Both the position numbers and the translations under genes were made by a program. The notes beneath the pieces were generated by a model. The model was not told the origin of the DNA and ran no database searches. It was given only the letters and a program-made list of their open reading frames with translations. DNA of 64,000 nucleotides from Sedimentitalea sp039941015 (lineage in GTDB: Bacteria > Pseudomonadota > Alphaproteobacteria > Rhodobacterales > Rhodobacteraceae): assembly GCF_039941015.1 (NCBI RefSeq), contig NZ_JBDVFI010000009.1; one strand, written 5' to 3'. Shown piece after piece: positions 34,945 to 44,221 of this stretch. Position 1 is the stretch's first letter; every line of letters starts with the position of its first letter.

Positions 34945-36747
34945 ATGCAGAACGTCCGTTGGAGGACTGGCCTAAGTCGTACTTTGCTTGCCGCCTGTGT
35001 CGCACTGGCACCCGGTCTGGCAGTGGCCTTGACGACCAACCTGACCGCTCCCGGCGCATCCGACGAGCTTGTCGACCGGCTGACCGCAGCCTCGTCGATC
35101 ATGAACGCCGAAACCAATGGGTTGGATACCTCACAGGAACTGGTGGCCGCGTCGCTGTCGGATTATACGACCCTGATCCAGATTCTGTACGATGAGGGAT
35201 ATTTCAGCCCGGTCATCAACATCCTCGTCAATGGGCGGGAGGCTGCCGATATCCCCGTTCTGGACCCGCCCAGCACAGTCAACTCTGTCGCGATTTCGGT
35301 GCAAACAGGGCGCGCGTTCACATTTGGCAAGGCACAGGTCGCCCCGTTGAGCCCGGGCACCGAGATTCCCGAAGGCTTTGCAAAAGGTCAGACCGCGACG
35401 ACCGGAGCCATCCGCGATGCCGCCTCTGCCGGGGTTCTGTCATGGCGAAGCGCTGGATACGCCAAGGCACAAGTGGGTCAGCAGCGCATTGTCGCAAACA
35501 ACAGCCAAGCGGTACTGGATGCGGACATCACCCTGGCACCGGGACCGAAACTGCTATTTGGCAAGCTCGCGATACCACAGGATTCGACGGTCAACCCTGA
35601 AGCAATCAGCAAGATCGCGGGTTTTCCGTCTGGTGAAGTCTATGATCCGGAAAAAGTGCAAAAGGTCAGCACACGCCTGCGCCGCACCGGGTCGTTCTCG
35701 TCCGTCACACTGGACGAAGCCGAGACACCGAACGCGGATGGAACACTGGATTTCGAAGCCGTCGTGATTGATCAGGTTCCACGCCGCTTTTCGTTTGGCG
35801 CTTCCCTTTCGTCGAGCCAAGGCATGGAACTGTCGGGCAGCTGGATGCACCGCAACTTGTTTGGCAATGCAGAACGGTTCCAGATTCAGGGCACCGTCAG
35901 CAATATCGGCGGTCAAGAGGATATTGATGGTGGCATTTCGATCCGCCTGGACCAGCCCGCAAAACTCGGCCCGGATGACAGCATTTTCTACCTCGCACAA
36001 CTCGGCACGGACAATCAGGAACACTACCAGCTGACCCGGTTCTATCTGGGTGGCGGTGTCCGCCGGGTGTTTTCGGACACATTGTATGCAGAGCTTGGCG
36101 TCAACGCCGGGATAAGTCGTGCAGACGACGTCTTTGGCGAGCGGGACTTTTACATGATGACCTTCCCGCTACGGGTCAACTGGGACAGGCGCGATAGCAA
36201 GGTCAGCGCCACAAAAGGCTTCTTTCTTGATTCTTTCGTGACCCCCTACCTCGGCTTTTCCGACACCGAATCCGGTTTGTCGGGCTATTTCGACGCCCGC
36301 GGCTATCTGAGCCTGACATCAAGCGCGTCGATCGTTCTGGCAGGGCGTGTTCAGTTGGGCACGTTGATCGGACCCAGCCTGCAAGATGTGTCTCCGGAGT
36401 TTCTCTTCTATTCAGGGGGTGCTGGCACCGTGCGCGGACAACCCTATCAATCACTGGGTGTTCCGGCCAACGGCGGCATTTCGGGCGGACGTTCTTTGCT
36501 CGGGGTTTCGGCCGAAGTCCGGGGCCGAATCACCGAGAGCATTTCTCTGGTCGGTTTCTTTGACATCGCGGCCGTCGGAGAGGATCAATTCGTGACCAGT
36601 GGTTCACCCTATCAGTCAGGCGCAGGTCTGGGTGTGCGATATGATCTGGGCGGATTGGGTCCGTTGCGACTTGACCTTGCCTTACCGGTTGAGGGCACCA
36701 CCGGAGACGGGCTTCAATTCTATCTTGGTATTGGACAGGCGTTTTGA
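34945..36747 (+). CDS. tamA: TamA-like outer-membrane assembly protein
   Basis: 600 residues from the ATG at 34945, with GGAG upstream; a longer frame to 34924 is unlikely. A signal peptide (LLAACVALAPGLAVA) leads to POTRA-like domains (VNSVAISVQTGRAFTFGKAQV, LLFGKLAIPQDSTVNPEAISKIAGFPSGEVYDPEKV) and a C-terminal Omp85 barrel with the VRGQPYQSLG motif and a closing aromatic residue (GIGQAF). TamA works with TamB in outer-membrane biogenesis. The stop and the tamB start overlap as TGATG. Confidence 0.93.
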   Translation: MQNVRWRTGLSRTLLAACVALAPGLAVALTTNLTAPGASDELVDRLTAASSIMNAETNGLDTSQELVAASLSDYTTLIQILYDEGYFSPVINILVNGREAADIPVLDPPSTVNSVAISVQTGRAFTFGKAQVAPLSPGTEIPEGFAKGQTATTGAIRDAASAGVLSWRSAGYAKAQVGQQRIVANNSQAVLDADITLAPGPKLLFGKLAIPQDSTVNPEAISKIAGFPSGEVYDPEKVQKVSTRLRRTGSFSSVTLDEAETPNADGTLDFEAVVIDQVPRRFSFGASLSSSQGMELSGSWMHRNLFGNAERFQIQGTVSNIGGQEDIDGGISIRLDQPAKLGPDDSIFYLAQLGTDNQEHYQLTRFYLGGGVRRVFSDTLYAELGVNAGISRADDVFGERDFYMMTFPLRVNWDRRDSKVSATKGFFLDSFVTPYLGFSDTESGLSGYFDARGYLSLTSSASIVLAGRVQLGTLIGPSLQDVSPEFLFYSGGAGTVRGQPYQSLGVPANGGISGGRSLLGVSAEVRGRITESISLVGFFDIAAVGEDQFVTSGSPYQSGAGLGVRYDLGGLGPLRLDLALPVEGTTGDGLQFYLGIGQAF

Positions 36748-39700
36748 TGCGGATCGTAACATATGCGCTGATTGCGCTGACTTGCTGCTCTTCTCTGGTC
36801 CATGCGCAAGAAGAGGAAGAGAGCGGCGGCTTTCTCGTCGACCTGCTGCAGAACAATCTGTCCGGCGACAATCGCTATATCAAAGTGACCGGGCTGGAAG
36901 GTGCTTTCAGTTCGCAGGCGAGCATCAAGAAACTGACCGTCTCTGATGACGATGGTATTTGGCTCACGGTCTCTAACGTGCTGCTTGACTGGAATCGCCT
37001 CGCCCTCATCCGGGGGCGTTTCTCGGTCAACACGCTGAGTGCGGGCGAAATCATCGTCGCACGCAAGCCCAAACCCACCGAGTCCGCCGAGCCCTTGCCA
37101 GCCGCAGAAGCGACCCCTTTCCAGCTGCCCGAGTTGCCGGTTTCCATCGAACTCGGCGAATTGAAAATCGATCGGGTCGAACTTGGTGAACCTCTGATTG
37201 GCATCGCCGCAGAACTCTCGGTCACGGGCGCGCTGACCCTTGCAGACGGCAGCCTGAAAACAAATCTCGGCATTGTCCGACTTGACCGGGACACTGACAA
37301 GCTGGACCTGATTGCCGGTTTTGAGAACAAAACAAGCCAGATATCGGTTGATCTGACACTGGCCGAAGATGATGACGGTCTTGTATCCGAGCTGCTGTCC
37401 ATTCCCGACCGACCATCGATCCTGCTAACCGCCAAGGGCGCAGGCCCGGTCAGCGATTTCACTGCCGACATCGGCCTCGCTTCGGATGAGGTCGAGCGGT
37501 TGGCTGGGCAGGTTCGCCTGCAAGGTGTGACCGATCCCGAAGCCGGCACCAACGCACAGCAAAGTATTGCGTTCGACGCGAACTTGGCCGGAGATGTCAC
37601 GCCCCTGCTGGCGGCCCAGTATCGCGAATTCTTTGGCGCGGACACACAACTGAACCTGTCGGGCCAATCCGACCCCGACGGGCGCATCGCGATCGAACGC
37701 TTTGACATGCTGTCTGACGCGCTCATGATGAACGGTGCACTGAATATTGCCGGATCGGGGGAGTTGGAACGTGTCGTCCTGCAAGGGCGCATTACCCCAC
37801 CAGAAGGCGACGAGGTTGTCCTGCCAATTGGCGAGCCTCGCACCGCGCTTCAGGCGGCGGTTCTGTCTGCAGAGTTCGAGGCGGACAATGACAACGCATG
37901 GAACCTTGTCCTGAGCGTTGATCAGCTCAACCGGCCCGATCTGATTGTCACGCGCAGTCAAATCAACGCAGGTGGCGAACTGGATCAGACTGACGGGATG
38001 TCGTTTGCGGGCAAACTCAACGCGGCGATCCGAGGGATCGATTTCACCGATGACGCACTTGATGACGCCGTCGGGACGGATATTGAACTGAACGGGAGCT
38101 TTGCGGCCGAAACAGGCTCTGTGCTGTCGCTCAGCGATTTCGTGATGACTGGCACCGACTATTCGGCGACGGTAGAGGCCGAAATCGACGGATTGGAAAG
38201 CGGGTTCAACGTTGATGGCACGGCGGGCTTGACCGCATCCGACCTGTCCCGGTTCTCGGCCATCGCAGGTCGTGATCTGGGTGGATCCGTAACCGCGACC
38301 GTAACTGGCACCGGAGCACCGCTCAGCGGTATGTTCGACTTTGACCTGAACGTCGATGCGCAGGACCTCAAGAGCGGCATCGCGCAGGTTGACCCATTGA
38401 TCACAGGTCAGTCGACGCTTGTGTTGCAGGCCGAACGCGACGAAGACGGATTGGACATTCAGCGCTTCACTCTGGATGGAACCGCCCTGACCGCTTACGC
38501 AACCGGAGAAGTCCGCAGCGGCGATACCACCCTGGAATTCAACGCACAGCTAGATGATCTGGCGCGGATTGTTCCAGACCTGAGCGGACCCGTGATCATC
38601 AAAGGCGATATGGTTCAGACCGAATCAACGGCCAGAGGAAAACTTCGCGTGACCGGTCCCGCAGATTCGTTTGCCGATCTTGACGGAAATCTTTCGTCCG
38701 ATGGAACCGTGGACCTCAGCTATGATGCTGTGCTCGGCGGCGTCGAGAATTTCGTACCGCAACTGGTTGGCACCATCCGCGCCGAAGGGCGGGCCACACG
38801 CGAGGATGATCTTTGGCAGGTGACCAGCGACATCAAGGGACCGGACGGTTCCATCATAGAGCTCGCAGGCAGCATGACACCGGAGGGTGCGATTGACGGA
38901 CGCTATGACGCAACACTTGCCAAGGTCGAACGCTTTGTTCCGCAACTCGTTGGATCAATCGCCGCCGAGGGCACGGCGAAACGCATCGACAATGCTTGGG
39001 AAATTGCAAGTGACGTAAAAGGACCGTCTGGTTCGTTTGCGCAGCTCAATGGCACCATGACTCCAGAGGGCGAAATCGACGCAAGCTATGACGCCACGTT
39101 CGCCCGCGTTGAAAGGTTCGTTCCGCAAATCGTCGGGTCCATCAATGCCAAGGGTTCGGCGCAACGGGTCGAAAACGCCTGGCAGGTTGCCAGTGATGTC
39201 AAAGGCCCCACAGGTTCGGTTGCACGCATCGCAGGAAGCATGAGCGCAGAGGGCGACCTAAAGGCCAACTACGATGCCACCTTTGCCAAGATCGAACGGT
39301 TCATTCCGCAGGTTGTCGGATCAATCAATGCCAAGGGAACGGCATCGCGGGTTGACGAAAGCTGGAAAGTCGCGAGTGACGTCAAGGGACCAGCCGGGTC
39401 CGTCGCTAATCTCGCGGGAAGCATGACGCCGGATGGCACCATCAACGCACGCTACGATGCCACGATAGCAAAGCTCGAGAGGTTTGTTCCCGAACTGGCA
39501 GGTTCGCTGAATATCAACGGTACTGCAAATCGTGCCGACGAGACTTGGCAGGTTGCAACCGATGCCAAGGGTCCTTCCGGGTCAACTGCCAAGCTGTCGG
39601 GGAGCATGGCGCCCGACGGCAATATCGATGCGACCTATGACGCCACAGTCGTCCGCGTCGAAAGATTCGTGTCTGATTTCCCTGGACAGGTCACGGCAAA

Positions 39701-41096
39701 AGGCACCGCAAAGCGTGATTCCGATATCTGGACCATAGCCACCGACGCCACCGGGCCGGGTGCGTTGTCTGCGAAAATTGGCGGCACCGTCAACCAGACC
39801 ACACTGGTTTCCGATGTCACCGCAACGGGGCAATTGCAGCTTGGAATTGCCGACAGGTTCATCAAACCGAATTCTGTGCGCGGCATTGCGAATTTCGATC
39901 TCGCACTCAAAGGCGAGCCAAAACCCGAGTCGCTGAGCGGGCGCATCACTACCAACAACACCACGGTTGCGATCCCCTCGGTCAGCCAGGCCATTGATGA
40001 TCTCGATGCAGAAATCACATTAGCCAACGGCAGCGCGAACCTGTCAGTCACTGCCGCACCGCGCGCGGGCGGCAGAGTGGTCATCACCGGACCAGTAAGT
40101 CTGGCCCCGCCCTTTGACGCCTCGATCATCACCGAAATCCAACAATTGATCCTGACCGACAATGTGATCTTTGAATCTTCCGCCAATGGGCGTCTCGCCT
40201 TTACCGGTGCCCTGACAGGCAGCGGACGTTTGGCCGGAGACATCCAGTTCGGAGAAACCAATATCGACATCAACTCGTTGTCGGGTTCACTGGGCGCGGC
40301 TCCGGTTCCTGACATCAGCTTTGTCGGTGAAACCTCGGCCCAACGGACGACGCGTAGCCGTGCAGGGCTGATCAAGACCTCAAAAGACAGCGGCGGCGGA
40401 CCGGACATCGCACTCGACATCCGACTTGTCGCCGCAAACAAGGTTTTTGTGCGCGGGCGTGGCCTGCAGGCAGAGTTGGGTGGGAACATTCTGGTTCAGG
40501 GGACCGTCGCAAAGGTGGTTCCCTCAGGCTCCATTGATCTTATCCGAGGTAATCTGGAACTGCTAGGGCGGCGGCTCAAACTCACCAAGGGGCTCGTCAC
40601 TCTTCAGGGCAACCTTGAACCTTATATGGAGTTTGCCGCCACGACGACGACATCGGATGGCGACGCGACACTTGAGATTTCTGGCCCCGTCACAAAGCCA
40701 ACGGTTAAAGTGGAATCTGACCCAGAGCGGCCAAGCGAAGAAGCCTTGGCGATGCTGCTCTTTGGCAACCAGTATTCCGAACTCTCTCCGATCAAGATCG
40801 CACAATTGGCTGCATCACTCGCAACGCTGAGCGGTGCAGGAGGTGGTGTAAACTCCAAAGCGCGCGACGAGTTGGGCGTGGATACCTTTGACATCGGCTC
40901 TGACGATGATGGCAACGCACAGTTCGGGGCGGGCAAGTATCTGGCCGACGGGGTCTATACCGACATCACCGTGAACACCGAGGGTGATACCGAGATCAAC
41001 CTCAACTTCGACCTGACAGACAGCCTGACGGTCAAAGGGTCCGTTGATCGCGAAGGCGACACGGGAATCGGTCTCTTTTTTGAGCGTGACTACTGA
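36747..41096 (+). CDS. tamB: TamB-like translocation/assembly module protein
   Basis: 1449 residues starting at the ATG that overlaps the tamA stop. An N-terminal hydrophobic anchor is followed by a very long beta-strand-rich periplasmic part, predicted as the hydrophobic groove of the AsmA/TamB group that bridges inner and outer membranes and is implicated in lipid transport and protein insertion. The C-terminal DUF490 domain is recognisable (GNILVQGTVAKVVPSGSIDLIRGNLELLGRRL, LEISGPVTKPTVKVESDPERPSEEALAMLLFG, closing with FFERDY). Residues 659-1024 are six exact-length 61-residue repeats, which is unusual. Partner of tamA. Confidence 0.93.
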   Translation: MRIVTYALIALTCCSSLVHAQEEEESGGFLVDLLQNNLSGDNRYIKVTGLEGAFSSQASIKKLTVSDDDGIWLTVSNVLLDWNRLALIRGRFSVNTLSAGEIIVARKPKPTESAEPLPAAEATPFQLPELPVSIELGELKIDRVELGEPLIGIAAELSVTGALTLADGSLKTNLGIVRLDRDTDKLDLIAGFENKTSQISVDLTLAEDDDGLVSELLSIPDRPSILLTAKGAGPVSDFTADIGLASDEVERLAGQVRLQGVTDPEAGTNAQQSIAFDANLAGDVTPLLAAQYREFFGADTQLNLSGQSDPDGRIAIERFDMLSDALMMNGALNIAGSGELERVVLQGRITPPEGDEVVLPIGEPRTALQAAVLSAEFEADNDNAWNLVLSVDQLNRPDLIVTRSQINAGGELDQTDGMSFAGKLNAAIRGIDFTDDALDDAVGTDIELNGSFAAETGSVLSLSDFVMTGTDYSATVEAEIDGLESGFNVDGTAGLTASDLSRFSAIAGRDLGGSVTATVTGTGAPLSGMFDFDLNVDAQDLKSGIAQVDPLITGQSTLVLQAERDEDGLDIQRFTLDGTALTAYATGEVRSGDTTLEFNAQLDDLARIVPDLSGPVIIKGDMVQTESTARGKLRVTGPADSFADLDGNLSSDGTVDLSYDAVLGGVENFVPQLVGTIRAEGRATREDDLWQVTSDIKGPDGSIIELAGSMTPEGAIDGRYDATLAKVERFVPQLVGSIAAEGTAKRIDNAWEIASDVKGPSGSFAQLNGTMTPEGEIDASYDATFARVERFVPQIVGSINAKGSAQRVENAWQVASDVKGPTGSVARIAGSMSAEGDLKANYDATFAKIERFIPQVVGSINAKGTASRVDESWKVASDVKGPAGSVANLAGSMTPDGTINARYDATIAKLERFVPELAGSLNINGTANRADETWQVATDAKGPSGSTAKLSGSMAPDGNIDATYDATVVRVERFVSDFPGQVTAKGTAKRDSDIWTIATDATGPGALSAKIGGTVNQTTLVSDVTATGQLQLGIADRFIKPNSVRGIANFDLALKGEPKPESLSGRITTNNTTVAIPSVSQAIDDLDAEITLANGSANLSVTAAPRAGGRVVITGPVSLAPPFDASIITEIQQLILTDNVIFESSANGRLAFTGALTGSGRLAGDIQFGETNIDINSLSGSLGAAPVPDISFVGETSAQRTTRSRAGLIKTSKDSGGGPDIALDIRLVAANKVFVRGRGLQAELGGNILVQGTVAKVVPSGSIDLIRGNLELLGRRLKLTKGLVTLQGNLEPYMEFAATTTTSDGDATLEISGPVTKPTVKVESDPERPSEEALAMLLFGNQYSELSPIKIAQLAASLATLSGAGGGVNSKARDELGVDTFDIGSDDDGNAQFGAGKYLADGVYTDITVNTEGDTEINLNFDLTDSLTVKGSVDREGDTGIGLFFERDY
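38721..39818 (+). repeat. Six 183-bp tandem repeats inside tamB
   Basis: Units start at 38721, 38904, 39087, 39270, 39453 and 39636, all exactly 183 bp (61 codons). Each begins with YDA-type residues, then a VERFVPQLVGSI-like block, a Trp-containing W.(V/I)ASDVKGP.GS block and a GSM.P.G.I block. Sequence between units is clearly diverged, mainly by substitutions, with no insertions. A degenerate half-unit precedes the first. Confidence 0.9.
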
Positions 41097-41118
41097 TCAG
41101 CAAGGGTTCGGCGAAACG

Positions 41119-42069
41119 TCACTTGCTGGCGGCGTTCAGAATCACCTGCGCGGCTCCTGTCAAGGCGGCTGCGTCGTCGGTGATCAATCGAACGGGCACC
41201 CGACCACCATGCTCTGCAAACCGTCCGGGGACGTCAAAGCTCGCGAGAAATTTTGCGCGCGCCGCAGAGATCAGAATCCCCCGCGCGACGCCGCCTGCAA
41301 AATGGATGCCGCCAAAGGGCTGGTACATATAGACCAGTTCGCGGGCCATCCGCCCCAACAGACCGGCGAGCAAATCGACGGTCTCGGCCACGGCACCGCC
41401 CATCCCCGCCTCATAGTCAGCCAGAATATCGGGGCCAGACCTTTCCTCGCCCTCGGACAGAATGCGAAACAACCGCGACACGCCGCGCCCCGAAAACAGT
41501 TCTTCGACCGACGGGAACGCCGCACTCTCGGCCCCGATCACAGCGGACAACGGCTCGGACACGCCGCTGGGCAGGCTCACGTGACCCAATTCCGCCTCGA
41601 CCACCACGCTCGCGGTATGTGTGGATTTTACGAGGCAGACATTTACGCCGGTTCCCAACCCGACGACGAGCGCCTGACCGCTCGTCCCGGAACCGGGCAA
41701 CGGTGCCTTGATTTCGGCCAGCTGCGCGCCGGATAGTGCAGGCAAAGCATAGCCGAGCGCCGCCAGATCATTGATCAGGCGCACCGAACCTGACGCAAGA
41801 CCGGGGAGCAACCCGGCGATTTCCACCTTGTCAAAGTGCCAATCCCGATTGGTCAGGCGTGCGGTTTCCGATGTCACCGGACCGGCAACGGCGATACAAA
41901 AACCAGCAAGATCCGGCAACGTTTGACGCTTGGCATAGGTCGCGAGCAATTCGGGAAATGTGTCGAACAGATCATTGGTAAAATGCGCCGCTGCCGGAAC
42001 CTCGTTGACGTCGTCAACAAGCGCGAGACGGGTGTTGGTGCCCCCGACATCCGCAACGAGTACTGTCAT
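41119..42069 (-). CDS. glk: Glucokinase (Glk family)
   Basis: 316 residues with VADVGGTNTRLALV (ATP/phosphate loop), the DLAGFCIAVAGPV segment, LTNRDW, and LINDLAALGYALP with the catalytic Asp. LGTGVNVCLVK and ELGHVSLPSG follow, as in bacterial non-ROK glucokinase. It phosphorylates glucose with ATP. It is the last gene of a xylFHG-glk unit, 20 nt after xylG, suggesting the ABC importer also handles glucose or that xylose and glucose use are coordinated. Tail-to-tail with tamB, 22 nt apart. Confidence 0.92.
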   Translation of the reverse strand: MTVLVADVGGTNTRLALVDDVNEVPAAAHFTNDLFDTFPELLATYAKRQTLPDLAGFCIAVAGPVTSETARLTNRDWHFDKVEIAGLLPGLASGSVRLINDLAALGYALPALSGAQLAEIKAPLPGSGTSGQALVVGLGTGVNVCLVKSTHTASVVVEAELGHVSLPSGVSEPLSAVIGAESAAFPSVEELFSGRGVSRLFRILSEGEERSGPDILADYEAGMGGAVAETVDLLAGLLGRMARELVYMYQPFGGIHFAGGVARGILISAARAKFLASFDVPGRFAEHGGRVPVRLITDDAAALTGAAQVILNAASK

Positions 42070-42089
42070 CTACACGCCTCGTTCATCGC

Positions 42090-42845
42090 CTACCCCGAAA
42101 CGGCAGCGGGTTGCTTGCCCAGAATGATCATGCCCAGCAGATCATCGTCCGTCACATCATCGACATCAACCGTGCCGACGAGCTTGCCGTTTTTCATCAC
42201 GCTGGCCCGGTCACACAGTTTCATCACGTCGTGAATGTCGTGGCTGATCAGAAAAATCCCGATGCCCTCTGCCTTCAGCTGGCTTATCAATTCGGCCACC
42301 ATCTGGGTTTCATGTGGCCCCAAGGCGGCAGTGGGTTCGTCCATGATCAGGATCTGCGCATCGAAATACACCGCCCGCGCGATGGCCACGGATTGCCGCT
42401 GACCCCCTGAAAGGGCTGAAACCGGATCGCTGAATTTCTGGAAATTTGGATTGAGCCGCGCCATGATCTTGCGGGTCTCTGCCTCCATCGCGTCTTCGTC
42501 AACCAGCCCCAGCGACGTCACCAGTTCGCGCCCCAGAAACAGGTTGCTGGAAGCATCCAGATTGTCCGCCAGTGCAAGCGTTTGATAGATGGTTTCGATC
42601 TTGTAACGGCGTGCATCCCGCGGGTTTCCGATCTGCGCCCGCTCGCCCTTGATCATGATCTCGCCCGAATCCGCCTGATAGGCACCTGAAAGAATCTTGA
42701 TCAGGGTCGACTTGCCTGCGCCATTGTGACCAAGCAGCCCGACCACTTCGCCGGGAAAGAGATCAACGCTGACATGATCGACGGCATGAACGCCGCCAAA
42801 GCTGATGCAGATGTCGCGCATCTCGACAAGGGGTGTCTCGGTCAT
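42090..42845 (-). CDS. Sugar ABC transporter ATPase, XylG/FrcA-like single domain
   Basis: 251 residues with one nucleotide-binding domain: Walker A GHNGAGKST, signature LSGGQRQ, Walker B ILIMDEPTAAL and the switch His in ISHDIHDV. Classical XylG and RbsA have two fused ATPase domains (about 500 residues); this is the half-size form as in FrcA-type transporters, which works as a homodimer. It energises xylose uptake with xylH and xylF. Its ATG overlaps the xylH stop (TGATG). Confidence 0.92.
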   Translation of the reverse strand: MTETPLVEMRDICISFGGVHAVDHVSVDLFPGEVVGLLGHNGAGKSTLIKILSGAYQADSGEIMIKGERAQIGNPRDARRYKIETIYQTLALADNLDASSNLFLGRELVTSLGLVDEDAMEAETRKIMARLNPNFQKFSDPVSALSGGQRQSVAIARAVYFDAQILIMDEPTAALGPHETQMVAELISQLKAEGIGIFLISHDIHDVMKLCDRASVMKNGKLVGTVDVDDVTDDDLLGMIILGKQPAAVSG

Positions 42846-44143
42846 CACGCGCCTCCGGTTCGTTTACGATAGATGATGTCGATCAGAACCGCGAGTACGA
42901 GCACCGCGCCAACCACGATATTCTGCAGCGGCGCATCAACACCCACCATGGCCATGCCAGACTGCAACGATTGCATGATCAGTGCGCCGAGGATCGCACC
43001 ATGAATGGTTCCAAGGCCACCGGCAAGTGCGGTGCCGCCAATGACGGCCGCCGCAATGACGCGCAATTCGTCGAGTGTACCAATATCGTTGGAATGGTTG
43101 GTCAGACGCGCCGAGGCCACGACCGCGGAAATCGCACAAAGCGCACCCATCAGCGCAAACACCTTGACGGTCAGCCAGCGGGTGTTGATGCCGCTCAACT
43201 CAGCCGCATCCGGGTTGCCACCGGTAGCGAAAATATAGCGACCAAAGCGCGTTCGCCGCGCCGTGATCGTCATGATGATCGCAATGAAGATCAGGAGCAG
43301 CACCGAAATCGGAATGCCGTAGGATTGGGTGAACCCTTCGGGCATTACCTGCCCCTGTTCTTCGAATATCCGTTCCAGCCGCCGGGTCGGGACCTGATAG
43401 GCATTCAGTACCGCAACAAACCCAAGGATCGACACAGTACATATCAGCGCCAGGACACCTTCGGCCCAGAGCGGTTTGACTGTAAACCCATGCCGCGTCT
43501 TGTTCCGCCGCGCCGCGTATAGCCCGTAGAGTGCACCGGCCAGCGCAAGGCCACCGACGATCCACGATCCGGTCGCGCCAAGCGTGCCATTGATGCCTCC
43601 GAACTTTTCAAACGTCGGGTTCAGCGGACCAATTGTCTTGCCGCTTGTCAGATACCAACCGGCATTCCGCCAGATCAGCAACCCACCGAGCGTCACGATA
43701 AAGGCCGGAATCGTGAGATACCCCACAAGCCACCCCTGAAACGCCCCGATCAGCGTGCCAACCAGCAACCCGAACGCAATCGTCACCCAAGGGATCAGCG
43801 GATTTCCCAGCCCAAGGCCCAGTGCGTTTGGCAACCAGTCCGTCTGCGTCATCGCCATCACCGCAGAGCAGGTCGCCAAAAGCGCGCCGACGCTGAGGTC
43901 GATATGCCGGGTAACAATAATGAACACCATCCCAGTGGCCATGATTGCAACCGACACAGTCTGGATTGTCAGGTTGAAAATGTTGCGCGGGGTCAGGAAA
44001 CGCCCGCCTGTCATCACGTCAAACGCGATACAGAGAACCACAAACGCGCCGACCATACCCAGCAATCGCAGATCAATATCAAGCAGCTGGATGAAGTTCT
44101 TGCGCGGCGGTGCCGGTGCCAGTTCTGGTTCGGGCTGTGCCAT
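42845..44143 (-). CDS. xylH: Xylose ABC transporter permease
   Basis: 432 residues with 10-12 membrane helices, length and organisation of XylH rather than the shorter RbsC. The family motif SVGALLATCSAVMA and the central TRRTRFGRYIFATGGNPDAAELSGINTRWLTVKVF lie in the BPD_transp_2 domain. The C-terminal AAAVIGGTALAGGLGTIHGAILGALIMQSLQSGM is the classical end of the family. It forms the channel for XylF-bound sugar. Follows xylF after 78 nt carrying a hairpin. Confidence 0.93.
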   Translation of the reverse strand: MAQPEPELAPAPPRKNFIQLLDIDLRLLGMVGAFVVLCIAFDVMTGGRFLTPRNIFNLTIQTVSVAIMATGMVFIIVTRHIDLSVGALLATCSAVMAMTQTDWLPNALGLGLGNPLIPWVTIAFGLLVGTLIGAFQGWLVGYLTIPAFIVTLGGLLIWRNAGWYLTSGKTIGPLNPTFEKFGGINGTLGATGSWIVGGLALAGALYGLYAARRNKTRHGFTVKPLWAEGVLALICTVSILGFVAVLNAYQVPTRRLERIFEEQGQVMPEGFTQSYGIPISVLLLIFIAIIMTITARRTRFGRYIFATGGNPDAAELSGINTRWLTVKVFALMGALCAISAVVASARLTNHSNDIGTLDELRVIAAAVIGGTALAGGLGTIHGAILGALIMQSLQSGMAMVGVDAPLQNIVVGAVLVLAVLIDIIYRKRTGGA

Positions 44144-44166
44144 GACTTGTCCTGTAGCAAAGGGTT

Positions 44167-44193
44167 CCCGCCCCGGTGCAATACCGGGAGGGG
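44167..44193 (-). promoter_or_regulatory. Intercistronic hairpin between xylF and xylH
   Basis: A stem CCCGGT-(5)-ACCGGG extended by a 3-bp outer stem lies between the binding-protein and permease genes, with no T-run. Such hairpins typically protect the upstream binding-protein message from 3' exonucleases and let it be made in excess. Function inferred. Confidence 0.5.
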
Positions 44194-44221
44194 AAATGTT
44201 CTCGTGAGTGGTTGGTGTACC

